Origin: Pogonophryne albipinna
Taxonomy: Eukaryota > Chordata > Actinopteri > Perciformes > Artedidraconidae
Assembly (NCBI GenBank): GCA_028583405.1
Contig: CM053243.1
Coordinates: forward strand, 31,857,632 to 31,921,631
DNA: 64,000 nt
Direction: 5' to 3'
Numbering within the stretch: the stretch's first letter is position 1; every line of letters starts with the position of its first letter. This document shows positions 44,563-55,863 of the stretch, piece after piece. The translations under genes and the position numbers were made by a program. The notes below the pieces were generated by a model. The model was given only the letters and a program-made list of their open reading frames with translations. It was not told the DNA's origin and did not search any database.

Positions 44563-45771
44563 TAGGGGTGTAACGGTTCACAAACATTTCGGTTCGGTAC
44601 GTACCTCGGTTTTTAGGTCACGGTTCGGTTCGGTACGTTTTCGGTACAGCAGAAAAAATTATCACAAAACATAACATATTTTTTTTTAAATTAAACTGTG
44701 AATAATGTATCACTCAAATAAATACAAAATATAATATAATAAACATTAAGGTGCAGCATTTCGATGAACTAAAATAATCTGTATTTGAACTTTACTGTAC
44801 TAGTACTCACAAAACATAAACTATTAGTTTTGGGTTTTTAATTATTATTAAACTATGAATATTCACTCAAATAAATATAAAATATAATAAAATAAACATT
44901 AAGGTGCAGCTTTTCGATGAACTGAAATAATCTGTATTTGAACTGTACTGTACTAGTACCTAAGCAGCCAGTTTGACATTAGGACTTGCTTGTCATTGTA
45001 TTTTCATGTTGTTTTAAAGAAAGATGAACTTGTCCACATTGCTTGCTGAAAGGGCAGATCTGCTGGCACTAACAATGTCTCCTGCTGTGGAGAACACCCT
45101 CTCTCTAGGGACAGAGGTAGCAGATACAGCCAGGTAGCGCTTTGCTAACATGGCAACATAAGGATATTTGGCGTTTGTATTAGCTTTGGCTTGGTCTGAA
45201 CTTTTTGCGAGTGGTGGAGGCTTAAATGATACCGGGAGTTGGGTTTGCACTTCAGTCTTTTGGTACCGGTAATATTCACGTTCGGGTGATGCCTTTTCAA
45301 ATGAGTATGATGTATTGCCAGCCGCGTAACCAATTTTAGTTGAACAATGCCGACAAACAGCTTTGGTTCGGTCCACCTGTCTTTGTCCGTCATCCTTGTA
45401 CGTAACTGCGAAACCAAAATGTTCCCAAACCGGAGACTTCAATGATGCTGGAGGATTTTCGAGCTCAACTTTATCTGCGTTCGCCATTTCGACAGTTCCT
45501 CAAATTACTGACTACATTTGAACGCATCCCTCTGACCAGCTCGTCCAATGAAATGACTTGCTCGCTCTATGACGCGTTGAACACAATGGGAGCAAATTAC
45601 TCTGAATGCTGCAACGCAGCACCTGAGATTACTTCCAAGAAGTTGTTCACGTTCTCAATTTTTTACGTTTAACGTTATATTCGTTCGGTACACTTCGGTA
45701 CACACGTGTACCGAACCGAAGGGCCCGTACCGAATAATTTCGGTACGGGTACGTGTACCGTTACACCCCTA
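44563..45771 (-). mobile_element. Internally deleted BED-hATC hAT element, copy H
   Basis: The ends are TAGGGGTGTAACGG on both sides in inverted orientation. A perfect 8-bp duplication CAAAATAC flanks it (44555-44562 and 45772-45779). The same internal block duplication as in copies G and I is present near 44745 and 44900. It sits inside the CAGGG composite element. Confidence 0.93.
45014..45487 (-). pseudogene. BED-hATC ORF of copy H with a damaged finger
   Basis: The 157-residue frame has the SPVWEHF entry and CRHC. After GNTS a pair of compensating frame changes replaces the HTHLKRHH ligand segment with unrelated residues (YSFEKASPEREYY). The frame then recovers in the linker (KTEVQTQLP), and the hATC domain (PYVAMLAKRYL to DKFIFL) is intact. 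The zinc finger should therefore be lost while dimerisation may remain. Confidence 0.7.
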
Positions 45772-46910
45772 CAAAATACCAATACCACAGGACAATTCTT
45801 TTTTTTAAAGCAATATTTTTAATGGCCCGAGCGGGCAAGTGGAAAGTACGTTATGCTGGCCCGGGGTGTCTAAATAGTGCTTCCGGGCCAGCGGGCCATT
45901 TATAATGTCGAGCCCTGGTATTTATATGCGCTTATTTCCATCACTAATAAGCTTTCTGCATCTCTACATAGGGCACAGTCCAGTATTTCTGCACTCAATA
46001 GCAGTACGGAATCTATAACGTTACAAACATTTTCAGATTGTTGCATAGACTAGTCATCAACCTTCACCCTAGAAATTCATATTAGAGAATCGTTGTAGCA
46101 TAAACCTCCATTATACTAGATAGACACAGCAGACCGCACATCCAGATATTGAATTAGAAGAAGAATGTCACGGCCCACAAAGTTTATAGTCTCATTGCTC
46201 ATGAACTCCTTGTTGAATGGCACCACAGGCTTTTTGTTTGGAAATATTTAACACTGGAACCAGGTCTTTCCACTCATAAACACTGCTGCCTGCAGTCACC
46301 TTGACCTCAGTGGATATTAGGGGTGTAACGGTTCACAGAATTCACGGTTTGGTACGTACCTCGGTTTGGGGGTCACGGTTCGGTACGGGTTCGGTACAAC
46401 AAGAAAAAGAAAAAACAAGTCCCAAATGCATAATTCCAGGTTTGTTTTTTATTTATTTTGAACAGTAGTGCAAGTTTCAGTTTAAAAATAAGGAACTTTA
46501 ACATTCTGAATAATTAACTTTATTACACAGTTAAAAACAAACCACAAACAGTACCACACACACTCAGATGGCCGTTTTTATCTATAATGGCTGATGTCAA
46601 ACAAAAGGGTTCAATAAGCTGTAAAACAAAAAAAAATGTCTTGAAAATATTACAAAATAAATAATAAGATAGTGTTTGAATCACTTTTAATCACAATCAA
46701 TAAAAGCTGGGGTCCTCTACTATTGCATAAGGGCGCAGCATAGGCCAAAAGCATAAAAGCATATGCCAAAAGCTTCCGTTATTTATTTTGGTCTCTCTGC
46801 TTTCATGTCTTTTGGCTTCTTAAAAACAGCGGGGATAAGCTGTTGAACTGCTGTTGTCTTTTGCCGGGCTCCAGTGATTGGCAAATCTGGGTGATGCCTT
46901 CTGATATGAT

Positions 46911-47177
46911 TTAGCATGTTTGGCATGTGTTACCATTAGCATACCGCACCGCTGTCGAACAACGCCAGCACACCGTCCTCATCCGGTCCACCACTCGCAC
47001 TCCATCGTTGTTGTAGTCCACAGGGAACCCGAACTGTTCCCACACAGCTGATTTAAAAGAAGCAGGTGGGTCTTCTAGCTCCTGTGTGTTATCTGAACTC
47101 GCAATACTAACTTTTATTCTTTTTGTATTTTGTTCCTTTTGTTGTGTTTTCTTCTTCTTCTTCTTCTTCTTCTTCAT
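46911..47177 (-). pseudogene. Partial BED finger with an N-terminal poly-lysine tract
   Basis: On the minus strand the frame starts at 47177 with Met followed by nine lysines encoded by a CTT microsatellite. It reads on to DPPASFKSAVWEQFGFPV (BED entry) and CWRC, and stops shortly after YANGNTCQTC. The region where SNL..HLKRHH ligands should follow is lost through a frame change, though H-rich coding sequence lies just beyond on the same strand (about 46890). Roughly 88 residues. It is a broken hAT N-terminus; the lysine run is due to repeat expansion. Confidence 0.6.
47151..47175. repeat. (CTT)n microsatellite
   Basis: About eight to nine CTT units, lying within the coding part of the copy J transposase remnant. 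Confidence 0.9.
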
Positions 47178-47219
47178 TTGTTGTTTAAGGGTGGATACCG
47201 TTACACCCCTAGTGGATAT

Positions 47220-50166
47220 GTGTCTTGATTTGTGTCCCATCTCACCACTTCCTGAAGGCTTTTGGGATTTATTGTCACTTTTGATATTAAGTGTACTGTA
47301 AGCTTGCTATGACCACTAGTGCAATCTGGAATAATGGATGGTTTTTGGTTGGATTGAGTGCTGGTCTCAGGATCAAAGAATCATATTGACACAGGTTTCC
47401 TACCTACAATTCTAAATTACTATTGCATAAATGATTCATGTGCACTATAAAAATTACCTGGCGTTTATAATAACTATATCCATGACAGACACAATTTATC
47501 AACGGGAACATTTTTTTAAATCATGAGCGACAATTTCTCCAAAGCTAATCCTGTTGGAAATAAACCGTGAGAATCCATGTTGTTAGGTTTAATACTCTTA
47601 ATCTGAAATCTACGTCTTTCAGATTTCTTTCATCAGTATAATTTTTTTTACAGTTTTTTGTGTTTGTTTGAGTATAAATTATTTGAAGGTTCTGTTTTAT
47701 CCATTAGGTCTTTTTTGTGAAGTGTCTCAGAGATCTTAACTCATAATGTAACACAAATAGAGACTCCCAGATGTCCTTTTTGTGAATGCATTTCTTTCCA
47801 AGTTATCAAAAATATGTGAGCTTCAGAATATAATGTGGGTCATACCTGCAGAATGTAAGGACTTCTGGCATTCAGCCTCTTGAAACTTGGTAAAAGTTTT
47901 ATTTTAACACCAGTGTCATCTTAGAAACGTAATGTAACCTTCTGTCTTATACACAGCATTAAGAATTATTGTGATGGATGTTCGACAGGGACATAAAACT
48001 ACTTTTGCAAAAAGCAATCACAGGTCTGTCAAACAAAGCCTTTGTCATGCTTTGTCTTTGCCTCCCAGTCTTTCTCTCCCTTCTAAGCTTTCCACGAGGT
48101 GTGTTGCTGTGTCTGGATCAGCTTGCTATGAGGGGAGAGCGGGAGGCATGTGTGGGGGGAAGGGAGAGCAAAGGCTTGTACCACTAATTCAGCTCATGAA
48201 AGACTTATGCAGCAAGAGCAGCTGTCTTCCATTGTCAGCCTGCACATTTCCAGTGTGCCTCATTTCGCCTCTCAATGCGTGAGTAGCAAGAGAGCCAGGG
48301 AGGAAACAAACCAGAAGAAGACTGCAGAAACAAGCAAGGAGAAAGAGAAAGCCAAATATCAAGACTTTCGCTGGAGTTCTGTTTTTACTATTCAAAACTG
48401 TAGTGGGTGTGTGGTTGACTATGGAGTCTAATAATAAACCATGAGCCTATTCAGACCCAGTGTGTGCAGTATGCAGATAGATAAAAAAAAAAGGGCTCTG
48501 CTGTGGGGAGAGGGGAGAGAGAGGGCATGTGAGGGGTAAGAGGAGGAGGAGGTGGTGAGGGCAAAGAAGTGCCTCAGATTAGGAGAGGAGGGAGGGAGGC
48601 TTGAACAGTGTTATGAATGGATAGAGTCTTTAACCCCCCCCAACACACTGAATAGTTTGTCACAGGCTGCTGCGCCTGTATGTGGAATGAGAGGAGCTGG
48701 CTGAGAGCTCTTGGATTCCTGAATCCTTGAGGCATGTGGTCTGATTAGCAGAACAAAACCCACACAGTGGGGAGGAGCAGACGTGGCTTTTCCCCCTCTC
48801 AACTGGAATTTTCTACTAGCGAGGGAAGAGGTGGCTGAAAGTTTGTACTAACTTGCTGTGGCTTTTAAAGAGTTGGCAGAACACGTTTGGGGATTTCTCC
48901 ATAGTTTGGCCACGTGAGAAGCACTTACTCCTTTTAATTCTTTGGTAGTTCCACCCCTTAATGTATTGTATGTTTTGTAGTGCACATGCTAAAATAATTA
49001 TTTGTATCCACATCGGTTTGACCATGGAACACTGGGTGAGAACATATTTCGCAGTTCAACATCTTTACAGCTTGTGAAAGGTTTTGTTTTTTTTAACAAA
49101 GGGGAAGTTAACAGCTAGGCAGTGTTTGAGCAAGAGTGATTAAAGAGAGGATTACGTGTCTTGCCCTCCCCCTAATTCTTTTCTAAGGGGATTGTTTGCA
49201 GCCAGTTTGTTGTTAAATTGAACATGTTCAAAAAAAATCACTAATGCTTCAGCTGTGAAATTCCTTACTTCATTGCACTTTTGCCTGTTATCAAAGAGTA
49301 TTTATTCCTCTGCAGTATAATGTTGCTTGTATATCTGTGTCAACCATTATTTATTTTTTTCCTACATCAAGATGAAATGCTAAATTAAATTAGCATTTGG
49401 AAACCTAGAGTCTTATAGCACACCTGCCACCAGAAGGCCTGAATCCTGCAAACCCCTCTGGAACCAGTCCTGAGATGTTCTAGCTTGATATATTAAATGC
49501 TGCATCCTGCGATTTGTGTCTCGGGCCAGTGAAATATCAACAGCACATACCTGGCAATTATTTTGGTGAGGTATCAATTTATTGTTTGGTCTAGTCTATA
49601 ACACATCAGAAAAATGCCCATCACAACTTCCTAGGGCCCAAGGTGACATTATAAAATCCCTTGTTTTGTTGGACCGACTCCAAAACCCTTAAATGTACTA
49701 TCTGTCAGTTCAATGTAAGACATTTAAGAACCTTCAAATGAAAGATATTGAAAATATTAATTAACCATCAAAAATATTAAAATGCATTAAAAAAAAATCA
49801 AAATGAACTGAAAAACAAGCTCTTTAGTACTTTCAGTTAGGTACCAATTGGACAAATGCTTACTTTACTTGTGTGTGGGGTGGGAAATAAATAACGAGTA
49901 AATGTCTGAACCTAAGACAGCATCTTTTAATGGGCTCATAAATGTATTTCAGCATGCACTGCCGTAGGCTAACATCTCATCTAGACTGGACAATTTACTC
50001 GGTTGAGGAAGTAATTTCTGCATACCAAAAGACCCAAGCAGAACAAGCTTGACTGTATACACGTCTAAGATTCTTAACTCAGTTCTGCCTACCAGCTGCT
50101 ACTGTGTGACTATCTCTCATTTGCCTAAAAAGAAAGCATGTTACTACACATGCGTGTTTAAGTTGT
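47220..50166. other. Intron 2, nothing recognised
   Basis: Unique-looking intron. The 47970-48830 stretch is purine/pyrimidine-skewed and more complex than the surroundings and might hold a conserved non-coding element. Open frames there have no domain features. Confidence 0.4.
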
Positions 50167-50915
50167 GTGTACTTCCAATATATTCTCCTGCAGTGTCTCT
50201 TTTTTGTTAACATGGAAGATTTGGACTACAAACCACTTCATTAAACAAAATAATTGTACAATAAAACCATTTACTATGAGAATAATAATCCTCTAGGTAT
50301 CTTTTTTGTATCAACTCCTGCTGTTACACTTGGCTTGGCTTCTTCTCATTTGACCCTCAGTAAAACCTCCGCAGAGGTAGACGACTGAGCAAACACACAT
50401 AGTGGCTAATCCATTTTGTTATCTGTCAGATGGCGTTGTTTGGGGGTGTTACGTCTGAGGAGATTCTCTGGTCTTCTCCCTCTTGTTACATTTAGTTGGC
50501 TGTTGAAAGGCTTGTCTGCCAAATATAGAGCAGCGGTCCACATTTCAGCATGAGAAATTGGAGAAGCAAGTAAGATCATGTGGGGGCCCTCCCCTGCGCT
50601 CGTCTGAGAGGTCAGCCTCGAGAGCAAGGCTTTTATACAAGCTTTTCTTTAATCCAGAGGCTCGTCTGCACATTTTGAGAATAATTGAATATCATCTGTT
50701 AAAACATAAATAGCTGTATATGAATAAAAAATCAACAACATAGTTATATGGCTTTATTTGGTGAGAAGAATGAAAGTGAGGTTTGGTGAGTTGTGTCTGT
50801 GCTCGCATGCTTCCAAGCTTGGAAGTACAGATCTGAGATGAAAGGATTTTCTTTCCTATTCTAATCCGCACAGGCAGCTAGGCCCTTGTGATTATTCCCG
50901 CCCCCTTCTCTCCAC
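50167..50915. repeat. Donor copy of a 749-bp duplicated segment
   Basis: This unique intron segment is repeated at 54200-54948 with a constant offset of 4033 and no difference that I could find on reading both copies line by line. It carries no transposon ends itself and continues on both sides into unique sequence, so it is the source. It has no recognised gene; matching 73-residue frames at 50406-50627 and 54439-54660 are a by-product of the duplication. Confidence 0.9.
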
Positions 50916-53018
50916 TCATCTCTTTGAATGCAGGGCCTTTCTAATTCACCCTAAAAAGGGATTCAAAAGGGGATTATACTACTGATAGAAATTAAAGCGA
51001 GAACACGTCCGTCCTTTGGGACCAATGTCAAACATTCATGAGTCGATGGATGCTCACATTGTGCTAAATATTGAACTGATTTGGAGCAGTTTATACCAAA
51101 CTTTTGATATAGTGTTTTTATTATATTTTTGAGAGGTTATTAATGTTAATGTTTAAATGGAAATGTTGAAAAAATTCACGAAGATTTGTGCACAGCAGCA
51201 CAAGAACATACGCCTACACATAGTAGATGTATTCCTTTTGTTCAGCAGTATTTGCCTTAGATGTACATATTTGAAAAGCATGATTCCTATGAGAGTTTTA
51301 CATCGAAGCCCTTAATGTTAAACATGTTTGGGAAAGAGAGTGTTTGAGAATGAGGAGAAGCTTGTGGCTCACCGACCTGGGCCTCAGTCCAACAACTTAA
51401 CGCTTCATAGCCTCAGAAGCACTTAAATCCTCACACCCAACCAAATGCTCTTCAAGAGAAAAAGAGAAATAAATAAACTCTATGTATTAAGTGTACCATC
51501 CTTTTGCCGTAGCTAAAGTTTTGCTTTGCTGCCAAGTCTTTTCAAACTCGATGACATGGGACTATTTGAAAGTAGCTTTAGAATACTGCTTTAATTTAAA
51601 CAGACAGCGGTAGGGTAGAGAACATGGATTGTTTCATACAAAATGCAAGTCGGGTAACTCTTAAGGTAAAGTATGGACAGTTTTCAATAATTTACACAAA
51701 CGAGGAATAAACTCAGTCAAAAACTACAAAAATCGTATTGGATCTTGGACCCACACAGGGTCCACTGTGTGTGAAGCTATCTATTGACTGAATGTTGTAA
51801 TTGACTCTTCATACCTCATCTGCAGTTTGTCCTTTTATTCCTCCTCTTTGGGAAATTAAGTTATCTTAATATTGGAGACTTCTGATCTCTTTGTCTTATA
51901 GATGATCTGTCCTTAAAAGCCTAAATGCCATAAGTGATAAATGTAGGTTGTCCTCTGCTTATACCCCCTCTCCAACATTGGTTGTGTGCCAATTACTTTT
52001 ATAGTGCCCAGACTGTGTGGAGGTTTGATTTTCCCGTGCTGTTTCCGTTCCCTTAAACAAGAGCAGCACATGCATCAAAGTCACCCCTGCCACAGCACAG
52101 TTCTCCTATGAATGCTGATATGCTCAATGGAGACTGCATCAGTGTCCTTGAATACAGAAGCGTTGCATTATCTATTGTAGGCAGAGAAAAACTCCCCCTG
52201 TCAAAACAATGTTCACCCTATATTATGCTGTTTTTCTCCCATTCCTCTTCTGTACCCTTTCGGTCAGCAGTTTTGTCAGTTATCTACTGCAGCTAGGCTA
52301 AAGTTGTAATGTGGGTGGTACTGCTGCTGGTACGAATCCAGGTGTATATTACTCTTTATCAGAATCCAGGCAGATACCTTAGAAACTATTATTTTTCCTT
52401 GGATCATCACTCCTCATACCGAAAACCATTTTATTTTTCCCGGTAGACTCCAAATGGATGTCTTTGGGGAGAAAACCATAAACCACGTGGTAAAAAGCCA
52501 TGCAAACCCAAGAAGAACGTGCAAGGAATTTGGGAAATGCTTTAAGCATTCATTGACTTCATTACTCCAAAACATGGGCATTCTGCTGTTCACCTTTCAA
52601 TGGTTGAGTTGGAGGATAAAGTGCTCCTTGTATGATAACTTCCAAGAGTTGTAAAAACCTTGCTTCATGGTATTATTAACCTTTGTGCAGTGTTGGCATC
52701 TGATAAGCCTTCACGTTCTTAGATGCATAAGTCAAACTGACTTCCAGATAGCATTGTGTTGTTATGGCTAGATTAAATGCACCTACTTAACCAATGAGCT
52801 ACTGCAACACCATGGCACGGTGTCTGTGCATCCAAAGTGTTAATTTGCCATGTAGCTAACCAGCTTACCTTGTCAGATTTATAAAAACATGATTACTTGA
52901 TAATCTCTGCCCTTAATTCCACGTTATACTATGCAATTATATAGGCACATTTTTGTCATCTGTCTGTGTCTGTGTCCAAGAGGAAGTTACCTACTGACAA
53001 ACATGTTTAAGTTAATCT
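50916..53018. other. Intron 2, nothing recognised
   Basis: No exon, transposon end or structured RNA recognised in this stretch. Confidence 0.5.
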
Positions 53019-53475
53019 CTGTACATTAGGGGTGTAACGGTTCACAAACATTTCGGTTCGGTACGTACCTCGGTTTTTAGGTCACGGTTCGGTTCGGTAC
53101 GTTTTCGGTACAGCAGAAAAAATTATCACAAAACATAACATTTTTTTTTTTAATTAAACTGTGAATAATGTATTCACTCAAATAAATACAAAATATAATA
53201 TAATAAACATTAAGGTGCAGCATTTCGATGAACTAAAATAATCTGTATTTGAACTTTACTGTACTAGTACTCACAAAACAAACTATTAGTTTTGGGTTTT
53301 TAATTATTATTAAACTATGAATATTCACTCAAATAAATATAAAATATAATAAAATAAACATTAAGGTGCAGCTTTTCGATGAACTGAAATAATCTGTATT
53401 AGAACTGTACTGTACTAGTACCTAAGCAGCCAGCTTGACATTATGACTTGCTTGTCATTGTATTTTCATGTTTTT

Positions 53476-53937
53476 TTAAAGAAAAATGAACTTGTCCACA
53501 TTGCTTGCTGAAAGGGCAGATCTGCTGGCACTAACAATGTCTCCTGCTGTGGAGAACACCCTCCCGCTAGGGACAGAGGTAGTAGATACAGCCAGGTAGC
53601 GCTTTGCTAACATGGCAACATAAGGATATTTGGCGTTTGTAATAGCTTTGGCTCGGTCTGAACTTTTTGCGAGTGGTGGAGGCTTAAATGCTAGTGGGAG
53701 TTGGGTTTGCACTTCAGTCTTTTGGTACCGGTGATATTCACGTTCGGGTCAAATGAGTGTGCAAGTTTGATGTATTGCCAGCCGCGTAACCAATTTTAGT
53801 TGAACAATGCCGACAGCTTTTTCCACCTGTCTTTGTCCGTCATCCTTGTACGTAACTGCGAATCCAAAATGTTCCCAAACCGGAGACTTCAATGATGCTG
53901 GAGGATTTTCGAGCTCAACTTTATCTGCGTTCGCCAT
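53476..53937 (-). pseudogene. BED-hATC ORF of copy I, broken
   Basis: Two frames on the minus strand. 53937-53749 has the BED entry SPVWEHF, but a small deletion removes the first finger cysteine region (QVEKAVGIVQ replaces the CRHC segment). 53712-53476 has the linker and the full hATC domain (PYVAMLAKRYL, TSVPSGRVFSTAG with Gly where copy F has Glu). At least two indels separate them. The product is non-functional. Confidence 0.7.
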
Positions 53938-54199
53938 TTCGACAGTTCCTCAAATTACTGACTACATTTGAACGCATCCCTCTGACCAGCTCGTCCAATG
54001 AAATGACTTGCTCGCTCTATGACGCGTTGAACACAATGGGAGCAAATTACTCTGAATGCTGCGACGCAGCACCTGAGATTACTTCCAAGAAGTTGTTCAC
54101 GTTCTCAATTTTTTACGTTTAACATTATATTCGTTCGGTACACTTCGGTACACACGTGTACCGAACCGAAGGGCCCGTACCGAATAATTTACAGTAGGG

Positions 54200-54948
54200 G
54201 TGTACTTCCAATATATTCTCCTGCAGTGTCTCTTTTTTGTTAACATGGAAGATTTGGACTACAAACCACTTCATTAAACAAAATAATTGTACAATAAAAC
54301 CATTTACTATGAGAATAATAATCCTCTAGGTATCTTTTTTGTATCAACTCCTGCTGTTACACTTGGCTTGGCTTCTTCTCATTTGACCCTCAGTAAAACC
54401 TCCGCAGAGGTAGACGACTGAGCAAACACACATAGTGGCTAATCCATTTTGTTATCTGTCAGATGGCGTTGTTTGGGGGTGTTACGTCTGAGGAGATTCT
54501 CTGGTCTTCTCCCTCTTGTTACATTTAGTTGGCTGTTGAAAGGCTTGTCTGCCAAATATAGAGCAGCGGTCCACATTTCAGCATGAGAAATTGGAGAAGC
54601 AAGTAAGATCATGTGGGGGCCCTCCCCTGCGCTCGTCTGAGAGGTCAGCCTCGAGAGCAAGGCTTTTATACAAGCTTTTCTTTAATCCAGAGGCTCGTCT
54701 GCACATTTTGAGAATAATTGAATATCATCTGTTAAAACATAAATAGCTGTATATGAATAAAAAATCAACAACATAGTTATATGGCTTTATTTGGTGAGAA
54801 GAATGAAAGTGAGGTTTGGTGAGTTGTGTCTGTGCTCGCATGCTTCCAAGCTTGGAAGTACAGATCTGAGATGAAAGGATTTTCTTTCCTATTCTAATCC
54901 GCACAGGCAGCTAGGCCCTTGTGATTATTCCCGCCCCCTTCTCTCCAC
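54200..54948 (+). repeat. Captured 749-bp copy of 50167-50915 inside a hAT
   Basis: Same orientation as the source. At the left junction the hAT-type end TAGGGGTGTA shares GTGTA with the source, and at the right junction the source CCAC overlaps the element's CACCCCTA by CAC. The copy appears identical to the source, so the event is recent compared with the surrounding decayed elements. Confidence 0.9.
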
Positions 54949-54961
54949 CCCTACTGTACAT

Positions 54962-55493
54962 GCAAACAAATAGTGTGTAGTAAAACCATTTTTGGACTGT
55001 TGCACATTTGATTCGTCCTTGTTTCTACGGTGAAATCATTTCAATCAGGAGAGACTTCAATTTGTTTAAAGAACATTTATTGACACATGCCATATGATAA
55101 ATGTTAAGTCTTTGGCGATTAGACCCCGATCCTGAAATCGTATATCTAAAGGGGTGAAATGCAGCCGTGAGCATTTAGGGAACCCCCCAGGGTCTAGACA
55201 CTGGTGATGATGCTGAAGATCTGGATTTGATGAGGAGATGGGATGAAGAGGAGGTGTGATGAGGTCTTTGGATTAACTCTCCTGGCACTGGATATGATGA
55301 AAGGAGGTGGTTGGGGAGGAGGCGGGCGGCAGCATGAAAACCTGAAATCACAGCTGACTGCAGGAGAGAGGAGAACCATTTTAAAGTTTGGCTGCAGCAC
55401 GGTGATTGGCTGGTGGAGAATGAGGTGAATGTAATATATAGACAACAATGCCCGTGATGAGCTGATTATATGTAGCTGCGGAGTGAATGTATA
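54962..55493. other. Intron 2, nothing recognised
   Basis: Short unique stretch between the hAT and the Tc1 element. The frames around 55194-55448 look like chance. Confidence 0.5.
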
Positions 55494-55863
55494 TACAGTG
55501 GGGCAAAAAAGTATTTAGTCAGCCACCAATTGTGCAAGTTCTCCCACTTAAAAAGATGAGAGAGGCCTGTAATTTTTATCCTAGGTACACTTCAACTATG
55601 AGAGACAGAATGGGGGGAAAGAATCCAGAAAATCACATTGTAGGATTTTTAATGAATTAATTGATAAATTCCTCGGTAAAATAAGTATTTGGTCACCTAC
55701 AAACAAACAAGAGATTTCTGGCTCTCACAGACCTGTAACTTCTTCTTTAAGAGCCTCCTCTGTCCTCCACTTGTTAACTGTATTAATGGCACCAGTTTGA
55801 ACTTGTTATCAGTATAAAAGACACCTGTCCACAACCTCAAACAGTCACACTCCAAACTCCACT

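Larger units (their letters stand above)
43473..45917. mobile_element. Composite DNA element (CAGGG ends) containing two nested elements
   Basis: The left end CAGGGGTAGACATTA at 43473 matches, inverted, the right end TAATGTCGAGCCCTG at 45903-45917. Both are followed inside by CCGGGCC/GGCCCG-rich sequence (43492-43550 and 45823-45897). GTATT flanks both sides (43468-43472 and 45918-45922); a full 8-bp duplication is not clear. The interior contains a 244-bp MITE (43977-44220) and a BED-hAT (44563-45771). CAGGG-type ends suggest a hAT relative. Confidence 0.65.
46318..47211 (-). mobile_element. Divergent BED-hAT element, copy J
   Basis: The ends are TAGGGGTGTAACGG, in inverted orientation, with a perfect 8-bp duplication GTGGATAT (46310-46317 and 47212-47219). 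The ends match the copy F family, but the interior is clearly different, including the BED sequence. No hATC domain was found. It looks like a related family that shares terminal sequences. Confidence 0.9.
53027..54953 (-). mobile_element. BED-hATC hAT copy I carrying a captured host segment
   Basis: The left end TAGGGGTGTAACGG (53027) and the final CACCCCTA (54946-54953) are enclosed by a perfect 8-bp duplication CTGTACAT (53019-53026 and 54954-54961), so the whole 1927 bp counts as one insertion. Family sequence runs to about 54190. The expected right subterminal part (GGTACGGGTACGTGTACCG in copy H) is replaced by ACAGTAGGGGTG plus 749 bp copied from 50167-50915, joined directly to the last bases of the right end. 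Confidence 0.92.

Noticed and set aside
50406..50627. 73-residue frame found twice (also 54439-54660)
   Set aside because: Its two-copy conservation is due to the recent segmental copy, not to coding selection.
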